Positions 15,878-23,964 of a stretch of DNA of 34,805 bases are shown piece after piece (the first letter of the stretch is position 1; each line of letters starts with the position of its first letter). Source of the stretch: Geodermatophilus obscurus (GTDB lineage: Bacteria > Actinomycetota > Actinomycetes > Mycobacteriales > Geodermatophilaceae). The DNA is taken from the NCBI RefSeq assembly GCF_900143215.1, contig NZ_FRDM01000037.1:1-34805 (forward strand), read 5' to 3'. The translations under genes and the position numbers were made by a program. Below the pieces are notes generated by a model. That model worked only from the letters and a program-made list of their open reading frames with translations, was not told where the DNA came from and made no database searches.

Positions 15878-16792
15878 CTAGCCGATGTCCAGCGCACACC
15901 TGAACCCGATGTGCGTCGTGGCGGAGTCGCGCTCCTGGGGTTGCCGGGCGGCGGGCCGGTAGCGCAGGCAGTACTCCGGTGCGCACAGGTGCGATCCGCC
16001 CTTGACCACGAAGGCGTCCCGCGGGTGCTCCGGGCCCGTGTGCGGACGGCGGGGGTCGTCGGGCACGCAGCACGGGGAGGCGACCGCCCCGGGGTGGGAG
16101 GCGGTCCAGCGATCGGCGGTCCACTCCCACACGTTGCCGATCAGGTCCACCGCACCGTAGGGATTGGCCGGATAGGTGCCGACGGGTGAGGTGGTCGGCC
16201 ACCCGTCCTCCCCGGTGTTCCAGTACGGGAACGGGCCCTGCCACGTGTTGGCGAGGTGGCGGCCGCCCGGGCACCGCTCGCCGCCCCAGGCGTACACCGT
16301 GTCGCCGGCGCCGCCCCGGGACGCGGACTCGTGCTCGGCCTCGGTCGGCAGCCGCCGTCCGGCCCAGTGCGCGTAGGCCTGCGCGTCCTCCCACGACACC
16401 TGGGTGACCGGATGGTCGGAGCGGTCGTCGAGCACGGTGCTGCCGGGTCCTTCGGGGGATCGCCACGAGGCGCCCGGCACCCAGGACCACCACCGCGACG
16501 GGTCCCGCAACGGGACCGGGCCGGCGGAGCCGGTGAAGACCAGCCCGCCCGGCACCAGCACCCGCGGATCCACGCCGGGGTGGTCCCGCGGATCCGGCGT
16601 CCGCTCGGCCACCGTGACGTAGCCGGTGGCCTCGACGAACCGCGCGAACGCAGCCACGGTCACCGGCGCACGGTCCAGCAGGAACGGCGACACCCGCACC
16701 GGGTGGGCCGGGCGCTCCTCCGGGTAGAAGTCCTCCGAACCCATGGGAGAGGTGCCGCCGGGGATCGGCACCATCCCCGGCGGCACCGCCAT
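15878..16792 (-). CDS. formylglycine-generating enzyme (SUMF1/FGE type)
   Basis: A 304-residue enzyme that oxidises the active-site cysteine of sulfatases to formylglycine. The family opening MVPIPGGTSPMGS and the middle segments HPVTQVSWEDAQAYAHWAG, RRLPTEAEHESASRGG and NVWEWTADRW are present. The catalytic pair is C270 and C275 in GGSHLCAPEYCLRYRPAARQ, as in true FGEs, and SATTHIGFRC ends the fold. The usual LPTEAEWEYAARGG motif has H and S for W and Y. ATG 16792 lies 17 bases after the sulfatase stop on the same strand, so the modifier is made with its client sulfatase. Confidence 0.93.
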   Translation of the reverse strand: MAVPPGMVPIPGGTSPMGSEDFYPEERPAHPVRVSPFLLDRAPVTVAAFARFVEATGYVTVAERTPDPRDHPGVDPRVLVPGGLVFTGSAGPVPLRDPSRWWSWVPGASWRSPEGPGSTVLDDRSDHPVTQVSWEDAQAYAHWAGRRLPTEAEHESASRGGAGDTVYAWGGERCPGGRHLANTWQGPFPYWNTGEDGWPTTSPVGTYPANPYGAVDLIGNVWEWTADRWTASHPGAVASPCCVPDDPRRPHTGPEHPRDAFVVKGGSHLCAPEYCLRYRPAARQPQERDSATTHIGFRCALDIG

Positions 16793-16809
16793 CCGGTGCG
16801 TTGCCGAGC

Positions 16810-18543
16810 TCAGGACCCGTGCTCCTGCTGTCTCCGGTTCGCCGGCCCGGGCTCGGCCGGCTGTCCTCCGGCCGGGGCGCCGGCCTCGACGTCCTCCAGG
16901 TGGTAGCGCACCTCCCGGGTGCCGAACAGATCCAGGTCGAAGGGGCACTCGTCCTCGCCCAACTCGGAGTCGACGAGGTGCACGAGCTTGCCGAGCATCG
17001 ACGCCACGAGCTCCTCGTCGTAGTCCGGGTGGTCCTGATCCCCGATGTTGCGCAGTTCGCCGGGGTCGTCCACGAGGTCGTAGAGCGCCACGTCGGAGGT
17101 GGCGTGCAGCTGCTGCACCGTCCGGGGGGTGTCGTACTGGGTCGGCGAGAACCAGCGCACGAGTTTGTAGCGACCGTCGGACACCGCTCGGAAGAAGGTG
17201 CGCTTGTCCATGTCCGGCGCCCCGTAGGTCTGCCCGGCCCGCCGGCAGTCCTCGAGCGTCTTGTCCGGGCCGTTCCCCAGCTGGGCCAGCTCCCCCAGAG
17301 CGCCTTGGACGGCCCACTCGGGGTCGAGCATGTTGAGTCCGTCCCAGCTGACCAGGGCGCCGTCTCCGGGATCGGAGGTGGAGCCGCGCGGCGGGACCGC
17401 GCGCCCGGGGTCCTCGAACACGGGGCGGAGGTCTCGACCCTTCAGTGCCGGGTAGCGCTCCCGGAGCTCGGTCTGGTCCACACCGGCCCACGACAGGAAG
17501 GTGGTGACCAGGTCCAGGTGGGATCCGACGGCGTCCGAATGGACACCACTGGGTTCCCCCGGCGTCACCACCGTCATGTTCACGATGGACGCCTCCTGGA
17601 AGGGGATGGCTCCCTTCTGGGTCATGCGGTGCCCGCCGTTCATCTCACCGTGGTCGGAGGTGAACACCACCACGGTGTCGCGCCACAGGTCCTGGCGGTC
17701 GAGCTCGTCGAGGATCTGCTTGAACGCCTGGTCGACCAGCCGGAGACAGTTGATCAGGTAGGTCCGGCGCGCCTTCCAGAGATCCTCGCGACCGTCGGGG
17801 ATGCGGCCGTAGTTCCACTCGACGCTGCGCTTGTAGGAGCGCACCCCGAACGGCTGCCCGACGAGGTCGTCGGAGAAGTTCGCAGGCAGTTCGACGTCGT
17901 ACTCGCGGAAGAAGCCGAGGTCCTGGGCCGGGTGGGTCAGCGGGGCCAGCGCGCCGTTGACGTGCGCCTCTTCGTCCTCGCCCGCGCGCAGGAACATGAT
18001 GTCGTGGGGGTTGACCATCGAGGAGACCAGGAACCAGGGCTGGTCGGTCGGGCGCTTGTGGCGCAGCCAGTCGACGGTCTCGAAGGCGACCGTGCCGTCG
18101 AGCTGCGCGCCGTGCAGCGGTCCGCCCCAGTTGTCACCCCAGGCCTGGTAGTCGGAGAAGCCGTAGCCCTCGAGCGCCTCCGTCGAACGGGCGGGGTGGG
18201 ACAGGTGCCACTTCCCCTTGAATGCGGTGTAGTACCCGTGTTCCCGCAGCATGGTGCCGACCGTGGGGATCGCCTCGTCCAGGACGTCGGTCCACGCGAA
18301 GTTGGTGTTGTCCCAGAGGCCCACGTCCTTGGCGTGCCGGCCGGTCCACATCGTGGCCCGGGACGGGGTGCACTGCGGCACCGTGCAGTACTGGTTGCCC
18401 AGGCTCACCCCGGCCCCCACCAGTCGTTGGATGGCCGGCAGGTCCACGCCCGGGGGCAGGTCCATGTGCACGTCCCACTGGTCCATGCACAGCACGAGGA
18501 TGTTGGGGCGTCGCCGCGGATCTCCCGCGGTGTCCTGCGTCAT
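16810..18543 (-). CDS. type I sulfatase (choline-sulfatase-like)
   Basis: A 577-residue sulfate ester hydrolase. The formylglycine motif C58-T-P-S-R62 (VPQCTPSRATMWTGRH) is complete, the early metal-binding strand is NILVLCMDQW, and the second metal site is VVFTSDHGEMNGGH. The DQ form of the early strand is the one seen in choline-sulfatase-like members. No signal peptide is seen, so it is likely cytoplasmic, which suits modification by the FGE encoded 17 bases downstream. ATG 18543 follows gagagg; the frame is open further upstream, but that part is the SDR remnant. Substrate not determinable; arylsulfate, choline-O-sulfate or another small sulfate ester are options. Confidence 0.92.
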   Translation of the reverse strand: MTQDTAGDPRRRPNILVLCMDQWDVHMDLPPGVDLPAIQRLVGAGVSLGNQYCTVPQCTPSRATMWTGRHAKDVGLWDNTNFAWTDVLDEAIPTVGTMLREHGYYTAFKGKWHLSHPARSTEALEGYGFSDYQAWGDNWGGPLHGAQLDGTVAFETVDWLRHKRPTDQPWFLVSSMVNPHDIMFLRAGEDEEAHVNGALAPLTHPAQDLGFFREYDVELPANFSDDLVGQPFGVRSYKRSVEWNYGRIPDGREDLWKARRTYLINCLRLVDQAFKQILDELDRQDLWRDTVVVFTSDHGEMNGGHRMTQKGAIPFQEASIVNMTVVTPGEPSGVHSDAVGSHLDLVTTFLSWAGVDQTELRERYPALKGRDLRPVFEDPGRAVPPRGSTSDPGDGALVSWDGLNMLDPEWAVQGALGELAQLGNGPDKTLEDCRRAGQTYGAPDMDKRTFFRAVSDGRYKLVRWFSPTQYDTPRTVQQLHATSDVALYDLVDDPGELRNIGDQDHPDYDEELVASMLGKLVHLVDSELGEDECPFDLDLFGTREVRYHLEDVEAGAPAGGQPAEPGPANRRQQEHGS

Positions 18544-18615
18544 GGGCTCTGCCTCTCGGATCGGCGGTCGAAGGCGTCGGCGACGGCGGCGGCGGCGGGG
18601 GCGGGGATCAGGACG

Positions 18616-18750
18616 GAGAAGGCGCTGCGCGACCCGCTGCGCCTGGGCAGGCTCGGTGACGTCCGCGACCTCGGCGCACGCCTCCCCTCCCTCCGCCCGG
18701 ACCTCCTCGGCCAGCGACCGGAGCCCGCTCCACGCGACCGGCAGCCCACC
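18616..18750 (-). pseudogene. internal fragment of a short-chain dehydrogenase
   Basis: Minus-strand codons read LRSLAEEVRAEGGEACAEVA followed by DVTEPAQAQRVAQRLL. This is the alpha-C/beta-D region of classical SDRs, where a LAEEV-x2-AGGEA helix-loop leads into V-A-D-V-T-D. The glycine-rich site before it and the YxxxK site after it are absent or scrambled. It lies between the broken creatininase and the sulfatase gene and looks like the remains of a deleted operon gene. Confidence 0.5.
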
Positions 18751-18814
18751 GTGCGCGGCTGCGGCCGGGCTCCTGCCACGCACGCCATCGGCCTGGTCGG
18801 TGCGTGGTCGCCGG

Positions 18815-19583
18815 TCACGACTCTCCCGCGCCGGCCTGCATCCGGTGGGTGAAGTGAGCGGCGATCATGTCCGCCACCCGCTGCACGCAGAGTTCCCCGA
18901 TGGCGTCGGAGAGCCCGTGCGGGTCGCCCAGGACCCCCGTGTCCGAGAGGGCTCGGATCCCGCCGGTGAACAGGCGCTGCAACACCTCGTCGTCCACGGG
19001 CCCGGTGTAGCCGCGGGCGAGCTGGTCGGTCCGCACTGCGCCGGGTCGCAGGTAGGAGTACACGGAGGACTCGGCGACGTCCGCGTGCCCGCCGACGTGG
19101 CCGGGGTCCCCACCGGCGTCCACGACAGCCGATCGCCAGACCTCGATGAGGCCGTGCAGGTCGGAGAACACGATCACCCGGCACTCCGGACCCACGCGCT
19201 CGTCCAGCCGCTCCGCCATCTCGGCCAGTGGCGCGAAGTTCCCGCCGTGCGCGGAGAAGCAGAGGATGGTGCGGAAACCGTGCGCGGCCAGGCTCAGGCA
19301 GTAGTTCGGTGCAGACGGCCTCGAACGTGGCCGGCTGCAGGCTGATCGTCCCCGGGAAGCTCATGTGGTGCGGCGACACCCCTACGCGGATCGTCGGGGC
19401 CACCATCGCCGTCCCGAGCCGCTCGGCGACCTCCTCGCCCAGGCGTTCGGCGTGCACGGCGTCCACGTCGAGTGGCAGGTGGCGGCCGTGCTGCTCCACG
19501 GCTCCGCACGGGACGACGACGTCGCGTCGTCCCTCGGTGAGTGCCGTCTGGATCTCTGCGGACGTCATGGTCTCGAGCAGCAC
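18815..19583 (-). pseudogene. creatininase-family amidohydrolase, frameshifted
   Basis: A metal-dependent creatininase/creatinine-amidohydrolase family protein, about 255 residues if repaired. The N-terminal part starts at GTG 19583 after a ggagg site and carries VVPCGAVEQHGRHLPLDVDA (E-x-H metal ligands) and GVSPHHMSFPGTISLQPATF. One extra base near 19304 breaks the frame. The second part continues YCLSLAAHGFRTILCFSAHG then GNFAPLAEMAERL, holding the HGGN metal site, and runs to the stop at 18815. All metal-binding motifs remain, so the break is recent or a sequencing error. Family members open cyclic or linear amides; the neighbouring RidA and SDR fragments suggest an amide or amine catabolic operon. 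Confidence 0.8.
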
Positions 19584-19638
19584 GTGTCCTCCGGGTCGTC
19601 GCTGGTGGGCATCGATACGCCGGACTCCCGCACGTCAC

Positions 19639-19737
19639 CACGCGGACGACGGCCTCGATCTCGACGGCGACGCCGAGGGGCAGCTCGGCGATGCCGGTGG
19701 TGGACCGGGCTCCGCGGCCGACCGGGGCGATCGCCAC
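19639..19737 (-). pseudogene. C-terminal fragment of a RidA-like protein
   Basis: The minus strand reads MAIAPVGRGARSTTGIAELP then LGVAVEIEAVVRV, the ending of Rid-family proteins (P-A-R-x-T-x-G...L-P-x-G...V-E-I-E-A-V). It keeps the arginine of the P/G-A-R-S motif, unlike the intact Rid protein at 11443-11844. The first three quarters of the gene are missing. The frame passes without a stop into the region where the creatininase gene starts. Confidence 0.6.
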
Positions 19738-19740
19738 TGC

Positions 19741-20043
19741 GGCACCGTAGCGGCACGTCCTTCGAGCGAAGCGGTGTTCGGAACGCCTCCTCGGACACCC
19801 GCTCAGCGATCACCGCAGTCGGCCGGGCAGCGCGCCGGCCGAGGGACGGAGACGGCGCCGGAGCCCGAGCCCAGCGCCACTCACCACGCAGTGTGACCGG
19901 ATATGACCGCTGCGGCAGCACGCCCCGGACCCGCTCCCGCCTCACCCGGGCGCGGGCGCCGAGGTGGGACGTGGGGGCTGCCGTGCGCGCGTCATGCAGG
20001 GCAGTCTGTGCCGCTCCCCTGCCACGAGCTTTGGACGGTCGAC
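19741..20043. other. intergenic region upstream of the M14 carboxypeptidase
   Basis: About 300 bases between the RidA fragment and the carboxypeptidase. The carboxypeptidase frame is open upstream to 19903 but shows no family similarity there. No other gene or clear promoter motif was found. Confidence 0.4.
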
Positions 20044-23000
20044 ATGGTCCGTGCGGCTGAGCGCTCCTCCGGCGGGCCCGTCGCCGCCCTCCTCACGATC
20101 CTGCTGCTCGCGCTGGGGCTGGTGGTCGGCACGCCGACCGCCGCCACCGGCGCACCGCCGGCCGGTGGCGGGGGGCCCGGCGCTTACACGGGCGACCTGA
20201 CGCCCGAGCAGCTGGCCCTGGTGCTGGACAGCGGGCTCGACCGCCGCGAGGTGCTGACCGCGCCCGGCGGCGCCCCTGGTTCGGTACGGGTGGAGCTCGT
20301 GCTCGGCGAGCGCAGGGCGGATGACCTGATGGCGCAGGGCGTCCCGCTGCAGGCCCGGACGGCCGCCGCGCAGACCTCTGCGGCCACGGCCGGCGTCTTC
20401 CGTCCGTGGAGCGGTGCGGGCGGGTTGCGCGAGGAGTTCGTCGCGCTCGCGGAGTCGCATCCGGACCTGGTGGAGCAGGTCGTGATCGGCCGATCCGTCA
20501 CCGGGCAGGAGATCCTGGCCTTCAAGGTCACGGCGGGTGCCGCCCGGCTGCCGGACGGACAGCGTCCCGCCGTCCTGTACGCCTCCGCCCAGCACGCGCG
20601 CGAGTGGATCACCCCGGAGATGACCCGGCGGCTGATGCGCCACGTGCTCGACGGCTACGGCACCGACCAGGAGATCCGCGGTCTGCTGGACCGCACCGAG
20701 CTGTGGTTCGTCCCCGTGGCGAATCCGGACGGCTACGACCACACGTTCTCCACCGACCGCTTGTGGCGCAAGAACCTGCGGGACAACGACGGTGACGGCG
20801 TGATCACCGAGGTCGACGGCGTCGACCTCAACCGCAACTTCCCGACCCGCTGGGGCTACGACGACGAGGGCTCGTCCCCGTTGCCGGACAGCGAGATCCA
20901 CCGGGGCCCGGCGCCGTCGTCGGAACCCGAGACGCAGGCCCTCGACGGTCTTCTGCGCCGGGTCGGCTTCGAGTTCCTCGTCAACTACCACTCCGCGGCC
21001 GAGCTGCTGCTCTACGGCACCGGCTGGCAGGTCGCCACCCCGACGCCCGACGACGTCGTCTACGAGGCTCTGGCCGGCGACGACGCCACCCCCGCGGTGG
21101 CCGGTTACGACCCGGACATCGCCGCCGAGCTCTACACCACCAACGGGGAGACGACCGAGCACGCGCAGGAGGCCTACGGCACGCTGGCGTTCACGCCCGA
21201 GATGGCGACCTGCCAGACGGCCAGCGCAGCCGATCCCGGCGACGCCTTCGAGCCCGCCGCCTGCGGCAGCGTGTTCGAGTTCCCCGACTCGGAGCCGCTG
21301 GTCCAGGCGGAGTTCGGCAAGAACCTCCCCTTCGCGCTCGCGGTGGCCCGATCGGCGCAGGATCCCTCGGACCCCGTCTCGGTCGTGGGCCGCACGGTGC
21401 CGGACTTCGTGCTCGACCCGTTCGCCGTCTCCTACGGGACCCCGCAGACGGTCGCCGTCACGGCCCGGCGCGACCTGCGCGACCCCGAGCTGCGCTATCG
21501 GGTCGACGGCGGGCCCGAACAGCGCGCGACCGTGCGCGAGTGGGCCGGCGGCGAGCGCTACGGGGACGAGGGCGACACCTACTACGCAGAGCTCCGCGGG
21601 GAGGTCCGCGGAGCGAGCGTGGGACAGGACGTCGAGGTGTGGTTCACCGGCGTGCGACCCGGCCACGGCACGGTGACCAGCGAGCGGTTCAGCTACACCG
21701 TGGCACACGACGGCGGATCGGTCCTGGTGCTGGCCAACGAGGACTACGAGGGCTTCAACCCCGGCGAGCCGGGTGCCACCACCGCACCCCGGTACGCGCA
21801 GCAGTACGTCGACGCGCTCACCGACGCCGGGATCGACTCCGCCGTGTGGGACGTGTCCGCCCAGGGAGTGCCGCACGACCTCGGGGTGCTCGGCCACTTC
21901 GACAGCGTGGTCTGGTACCTCGGCGACAACCGGCTGACCCAGGACGCCGAGGACGTCCTCACCGATGTCCTCGGCGCTCCGCTGGAGGACGCGGCCGTCG
22001 CCGAGCGGCAGCAGTTCCTGACCCTCGCGGTCCGCGACTACCTCAACGGCGGCGGCACCCTCACGCTCGCCGGTGAGACGGCGGGCTACCACGGCGCGCT
22101 GGGCACGGGGCTCGGCGGCATCTACTACGGCCTGGACGGTGCACCCGAGCAGGACTGCGTGGTGACGGCCGACCCCTTCGGCGACTGCCTGCTGCTCGCG
22201 GACGACTTCACCCAGTACTACCTGGGCGCGTTCACCCGGTCGCCGCGTGCGGCGCCGGAGTTCCTGGACGGGACGGCCGCGCCGATCAGCGGCACCAGCA
22301 CCGAGCTGGCAGCCACGCCCAGCAATCCGATCGACGAGGCCGGGACGTTCCTGCCGACGAGCGCCGTCCTGCCCGCGGGCCAGTTCCCGCAGTTCGCGAG
22401 TGCCGTGTCCGGCGAGTACCGGGGCGGCCCGCCGGGCAACCTCGAGACCTACGAGGGCGACTGGTTCGCCGCGGCGGCGCACTCGGACCGCTCGTACATG
22501 CGGCTCATCCGGACCGTCGACCTCACCGGCGTTCCCGCGGCGCAGACCCCGACGCTGCAGTTCGCGCTGTCCCATGACGTGGAGGCCGGCTACGACAACG
22601 TCATCGTCGAGGCCCACCCCGCCGGCACCGACGACTGGACGACGCTGCCGGAGGTCGGCGGGCTCAGCGACAGCGAACCGCCGACGGCATGCGAGGCCGG
22701 GGCCCTGCTGGAGCTGCACCCGTTCCTCTCGCACTACCTCACCGGAGGCGACACCTGCCAGCCGACCGGGACCACGGGGGCGTGGAACCGGATCACCGGC
22801 ACGTCGGAGGGCTGGCAGCAGGTCGGCTTCGACCTGTCCGCCTACGCGGGCAGCCAGGTCGAGGTGGCGATCAGCCACGTCACCGACCCGGCCACCGGCG
22901 GGGCCGGGGTGTTCGTGGACCAGACGCGGCTGGGAATCGGTGGCACGGCCGTCGAGCCGGAGGGCTTCGAGAGCGACCTGGGGCCGTGGGCGGTGCCCGG

Positions 23001-23193
23001 TGCGCCCGAGGGCAGCCCGCCGAACGTCGGGGACTTCGAGCGTGCACAGTCCCGGGTCGGGGCCACGATCACGACCGAGGACACCGTGCTGCTCGGATTC
23101 GGGATCGAGCAGGTGCCGGACCCGACGGCCCGTGCGGCGCTCCTCGGGGGGATCGTGCGCAGCCTGATCCAGGCGTCACCGACGGCGGGCTGA
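20044..23193 (+). CDS. secreted zinc carboxypeptidase, M14 family, with large C-terminal region
   Basis: A 1049-residue extracellular peptidase. Residues 1-36 are a Sec signal peptide: a basic start, LLTILLLALGLVVG, then TAATGA as a likely cleavage site. The M14 domain spans about 120-460. Zinc ligands are H184 and E187 (QHAREW) and H316 (NYHSAAELLLY). DLNRNF (261-266) gives the substrate arginine and E387 (LAFTPEM) is the likely general base. The remaining ~550 residues look like beta-sandwich domains, one of them (residues ~815-980) like the immune-inhibitor-A-type adhesive domain with DNVIVEAHPAG-DDWTTLPEV. ATG 20044 was chosen because the signal peptide starts there. It probably trims C-terminal residues from peptides outside the cell. 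Confidence 0.9.
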   Translation: MVRAAERSSGGPVAALLTILLLALGLVVGTPTAATGAPPAGGGGPGAYTGDLTPEQLALVLDSGLDRREVLTAPGGAPGSVRVELVLGERRADDLMAQGVPLQARTAAAQTSAATAGVFRPWSGAGGLREEFVALAESHPDLVEQVVIGRSVTGQEILAFKVTAGAARLPDGQRPAVLYASAQHAREWITPEMTRRLMRHVLDGYGTDQEIRGLLDRTELWFVPVANPDGYDHTFSTDRLWRKNLRDNDGDGVITEVDGVDLNRNFPTRWGYDDEGSSPLPDSEIHRGPAPSSEPETQALDGLLRRVGFEFLVNYHSAAELLLYGTGWQVATPTPDDVVYEALAGDDATPAVAGYDPDIAAELYTTNGETTEHAQEAYGTLAFTPEMATCQTASAADPGDAFEPAACGSVFEFPDSEPLVQAEFGKNLPFALAVARSAQDPSDPVSVVGRTVPDFVLDPFAVSYGTPQTVAVTARRDLRDPELRYRVDGGPEQRATVREWAGGERYGDEGDTYYAELRGEVRGASVGQDVEVWFTGVRPGHGTVTSERFSYTVAHDGGSVLVLANEDYEGFNPGEPGATTAPRYAQQYVDALTDAGIDSAVWDVSAQGVPHDLGVLGHFDSVVWYLGDNRLTQDAEDVLTDVLGAPLEDAAVAERQQFLTLAVRDYLNGGGTLTLAGETAGYHGALGTGLGGIYYGLDGAPEQDCVVTADPFGDCLLLADDFTQYYLGAFTRSPRAAPEFLDGTAAPISGTSTELAATPSNPIDEAGTFLPTSAVLPAGQFPQFASAVSGEYRGGPPGNLETYEGDWFAAAAHSDRSYMRLIRTVDLTGVPAAQTPTLQFALSHDVEAGYDNVIVEAHPAGTDDWTTLPEVGGLSDSEPPTACEAGALLELHPFLSHYLTGGDTCQPTGTTGAWNRITGTSEGWQQVGFDLSAYAGSQVEVAISHVTDPATGGAGVFVDQTRLGIGGTAVEPEGFESDLGPWAVPGAPEGSPPNVGDFERAQSRVGATITTEDTVLLGFGIEQVPDPTARAALLGGIVRSLIQASPTAG

Positions 23194-23304
23194 GAAGCCT
23201 GTACCGCAGGCGTCGAGGAGTCCCCTCCGCAGCGACCGCTGCCCGTGACGTCGTGGCAGCCGACCCGGACCCCGACCGAGCATCGTGGTCGCGATGCCGT
23301 CTGG

Positions 23305-23318
23305 CGTGACCGGTCACG
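23305..23318. repeat. 14-base perfect palindrome
   Basis: cgtgaccggtcacg is fully self-complementary and lies in the 356-base gap between the carboxypeptidase and EACC1 genes. It may be an operator or part of a terminator; nothing decides between them. Confidence 0.4.
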
Positions 23319-23436
23319 ACCTCGGGGACGGCACCACTAGCCAGGCCTGCGCAGATGCTCCAGGTGTCCGCGGCTGCGTCCGCTGGGCGACCCGACTCGC
23401 GGGTGGCCTGTGCTCGACCGGCTCTGACCTCGCTCC

Positions 23437-23454
23437 GGTGACGTGATGGTGACG
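23437..23454 (+). promoter_or_regulatory. GTGAC direct repeat upstream of the EACC1-caspase operon
   Basis: GGTGACG at 23437-23443 is repeated at 23448-23454, an exact 11-base period (GTGAC-n6-GTGAC), about 95 bases before the EACC1 start. The same arrangement with three units lies before the glycosyltransferase gene at 28112-28140. Period and core resemble the boxes bound by OmpR-type actinobacterial regulators such as GlnR, MtrA and PhoP (established knowledge). Which protein binds here is unknown. Confidence 0.45.
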
Positions 23455-23549
23455 GGGTCCCCACTACGGTCCGGGCGCTGCTGACCAGAACAGAGCCACA
23501 CTCGGGACTGCCCATGTCCCCATGAGGGCACGGAAGGGACGGACCCGGC

Positions 23550-23939
23550 ATGAGCGACCGCCCATTGACCGCCTCGATCGAGGTGACCGGGCCGGCGGAC
23601 ACCGACGCGCAGGAGATGGACGAGCTGGCCCACAGCCTCCGGCAGGATCTGCTGGACGTCGACGGGATCGACGACGCTCGTCCCGCGACGGCGGGACCCG
23701 CCCCGACCGGCACCAAGGCTGGTGAGGCGTTGCAGGTCGGTGCTCTCGCGGTCTCGATGGCGCCGGTCGCCCTGCAGGGGGTGATCGACGTCGTCCGCCA
23801 CTGGAGCAGCCGGCGGCCGGTGCGCAAGGTGAGCGTCACCATTGGTGACGACACGCTAACGCTGGAGGGAGCTACCGTGGCGCAGCAGGAACAGCTCGTC
23901 GCGGCGTTCCTCGACAGGCACGGAGATCGCGGAGAATAA
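23550..23939 (+). CDS. effector-associated constant component EACC1
   Basis: A 129-residue small protein of the EACC1 family, known from computational work as the constant partner of variable effectors in actinobacterial conflict systems. The N-terminal strand-helix SIEVTGPADTDAQEMDELAH, a central hydrophobic helix (GALAVSMAPVALQGVIDVV, residues ~70-90) and a final beta strand pair around KVSVTIGDDTLTLEG plus an amphipathic helix match the family pattern. ATG 23550 follows an AAGGGAC-type ribosome site. The caspase-Kelch gene starts 25 bases later on the same strand, which fixes the pair as an operon. Its exact role is not established; adaptor or inhibitor of the effector is the usual proposal. 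Confidence 0.8.
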   Translation: MSDRPLTASIEVTGPADTDAQEMDELAHSLRQDLLDVDGIDDARPATAGPAPTGTKAGEALQVGALAVSMAPVALQGVIDVVRHWSSRRPVRKVSVTIGDDTLTLEGATVAQQEQLVAAFLDRHGDRGE

Positions 23940-23964
23940 CCGTGAGCGGAGCGGGGGCAGCGCC

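Noticed and set aside
15675..15881. 68-codon plus-strand ORF upstream of the FGE end
   Set aside because: No ribosome site, low-complexity, no similarity.
19942..22878. 978-codon open frame antisense to the M14 carboxypeptidase
   Set aside because: A shadow frame of high-GC codon use: composition is low-complexity and no family is seen, while the plus strand has a full peptidase with signal peptide.
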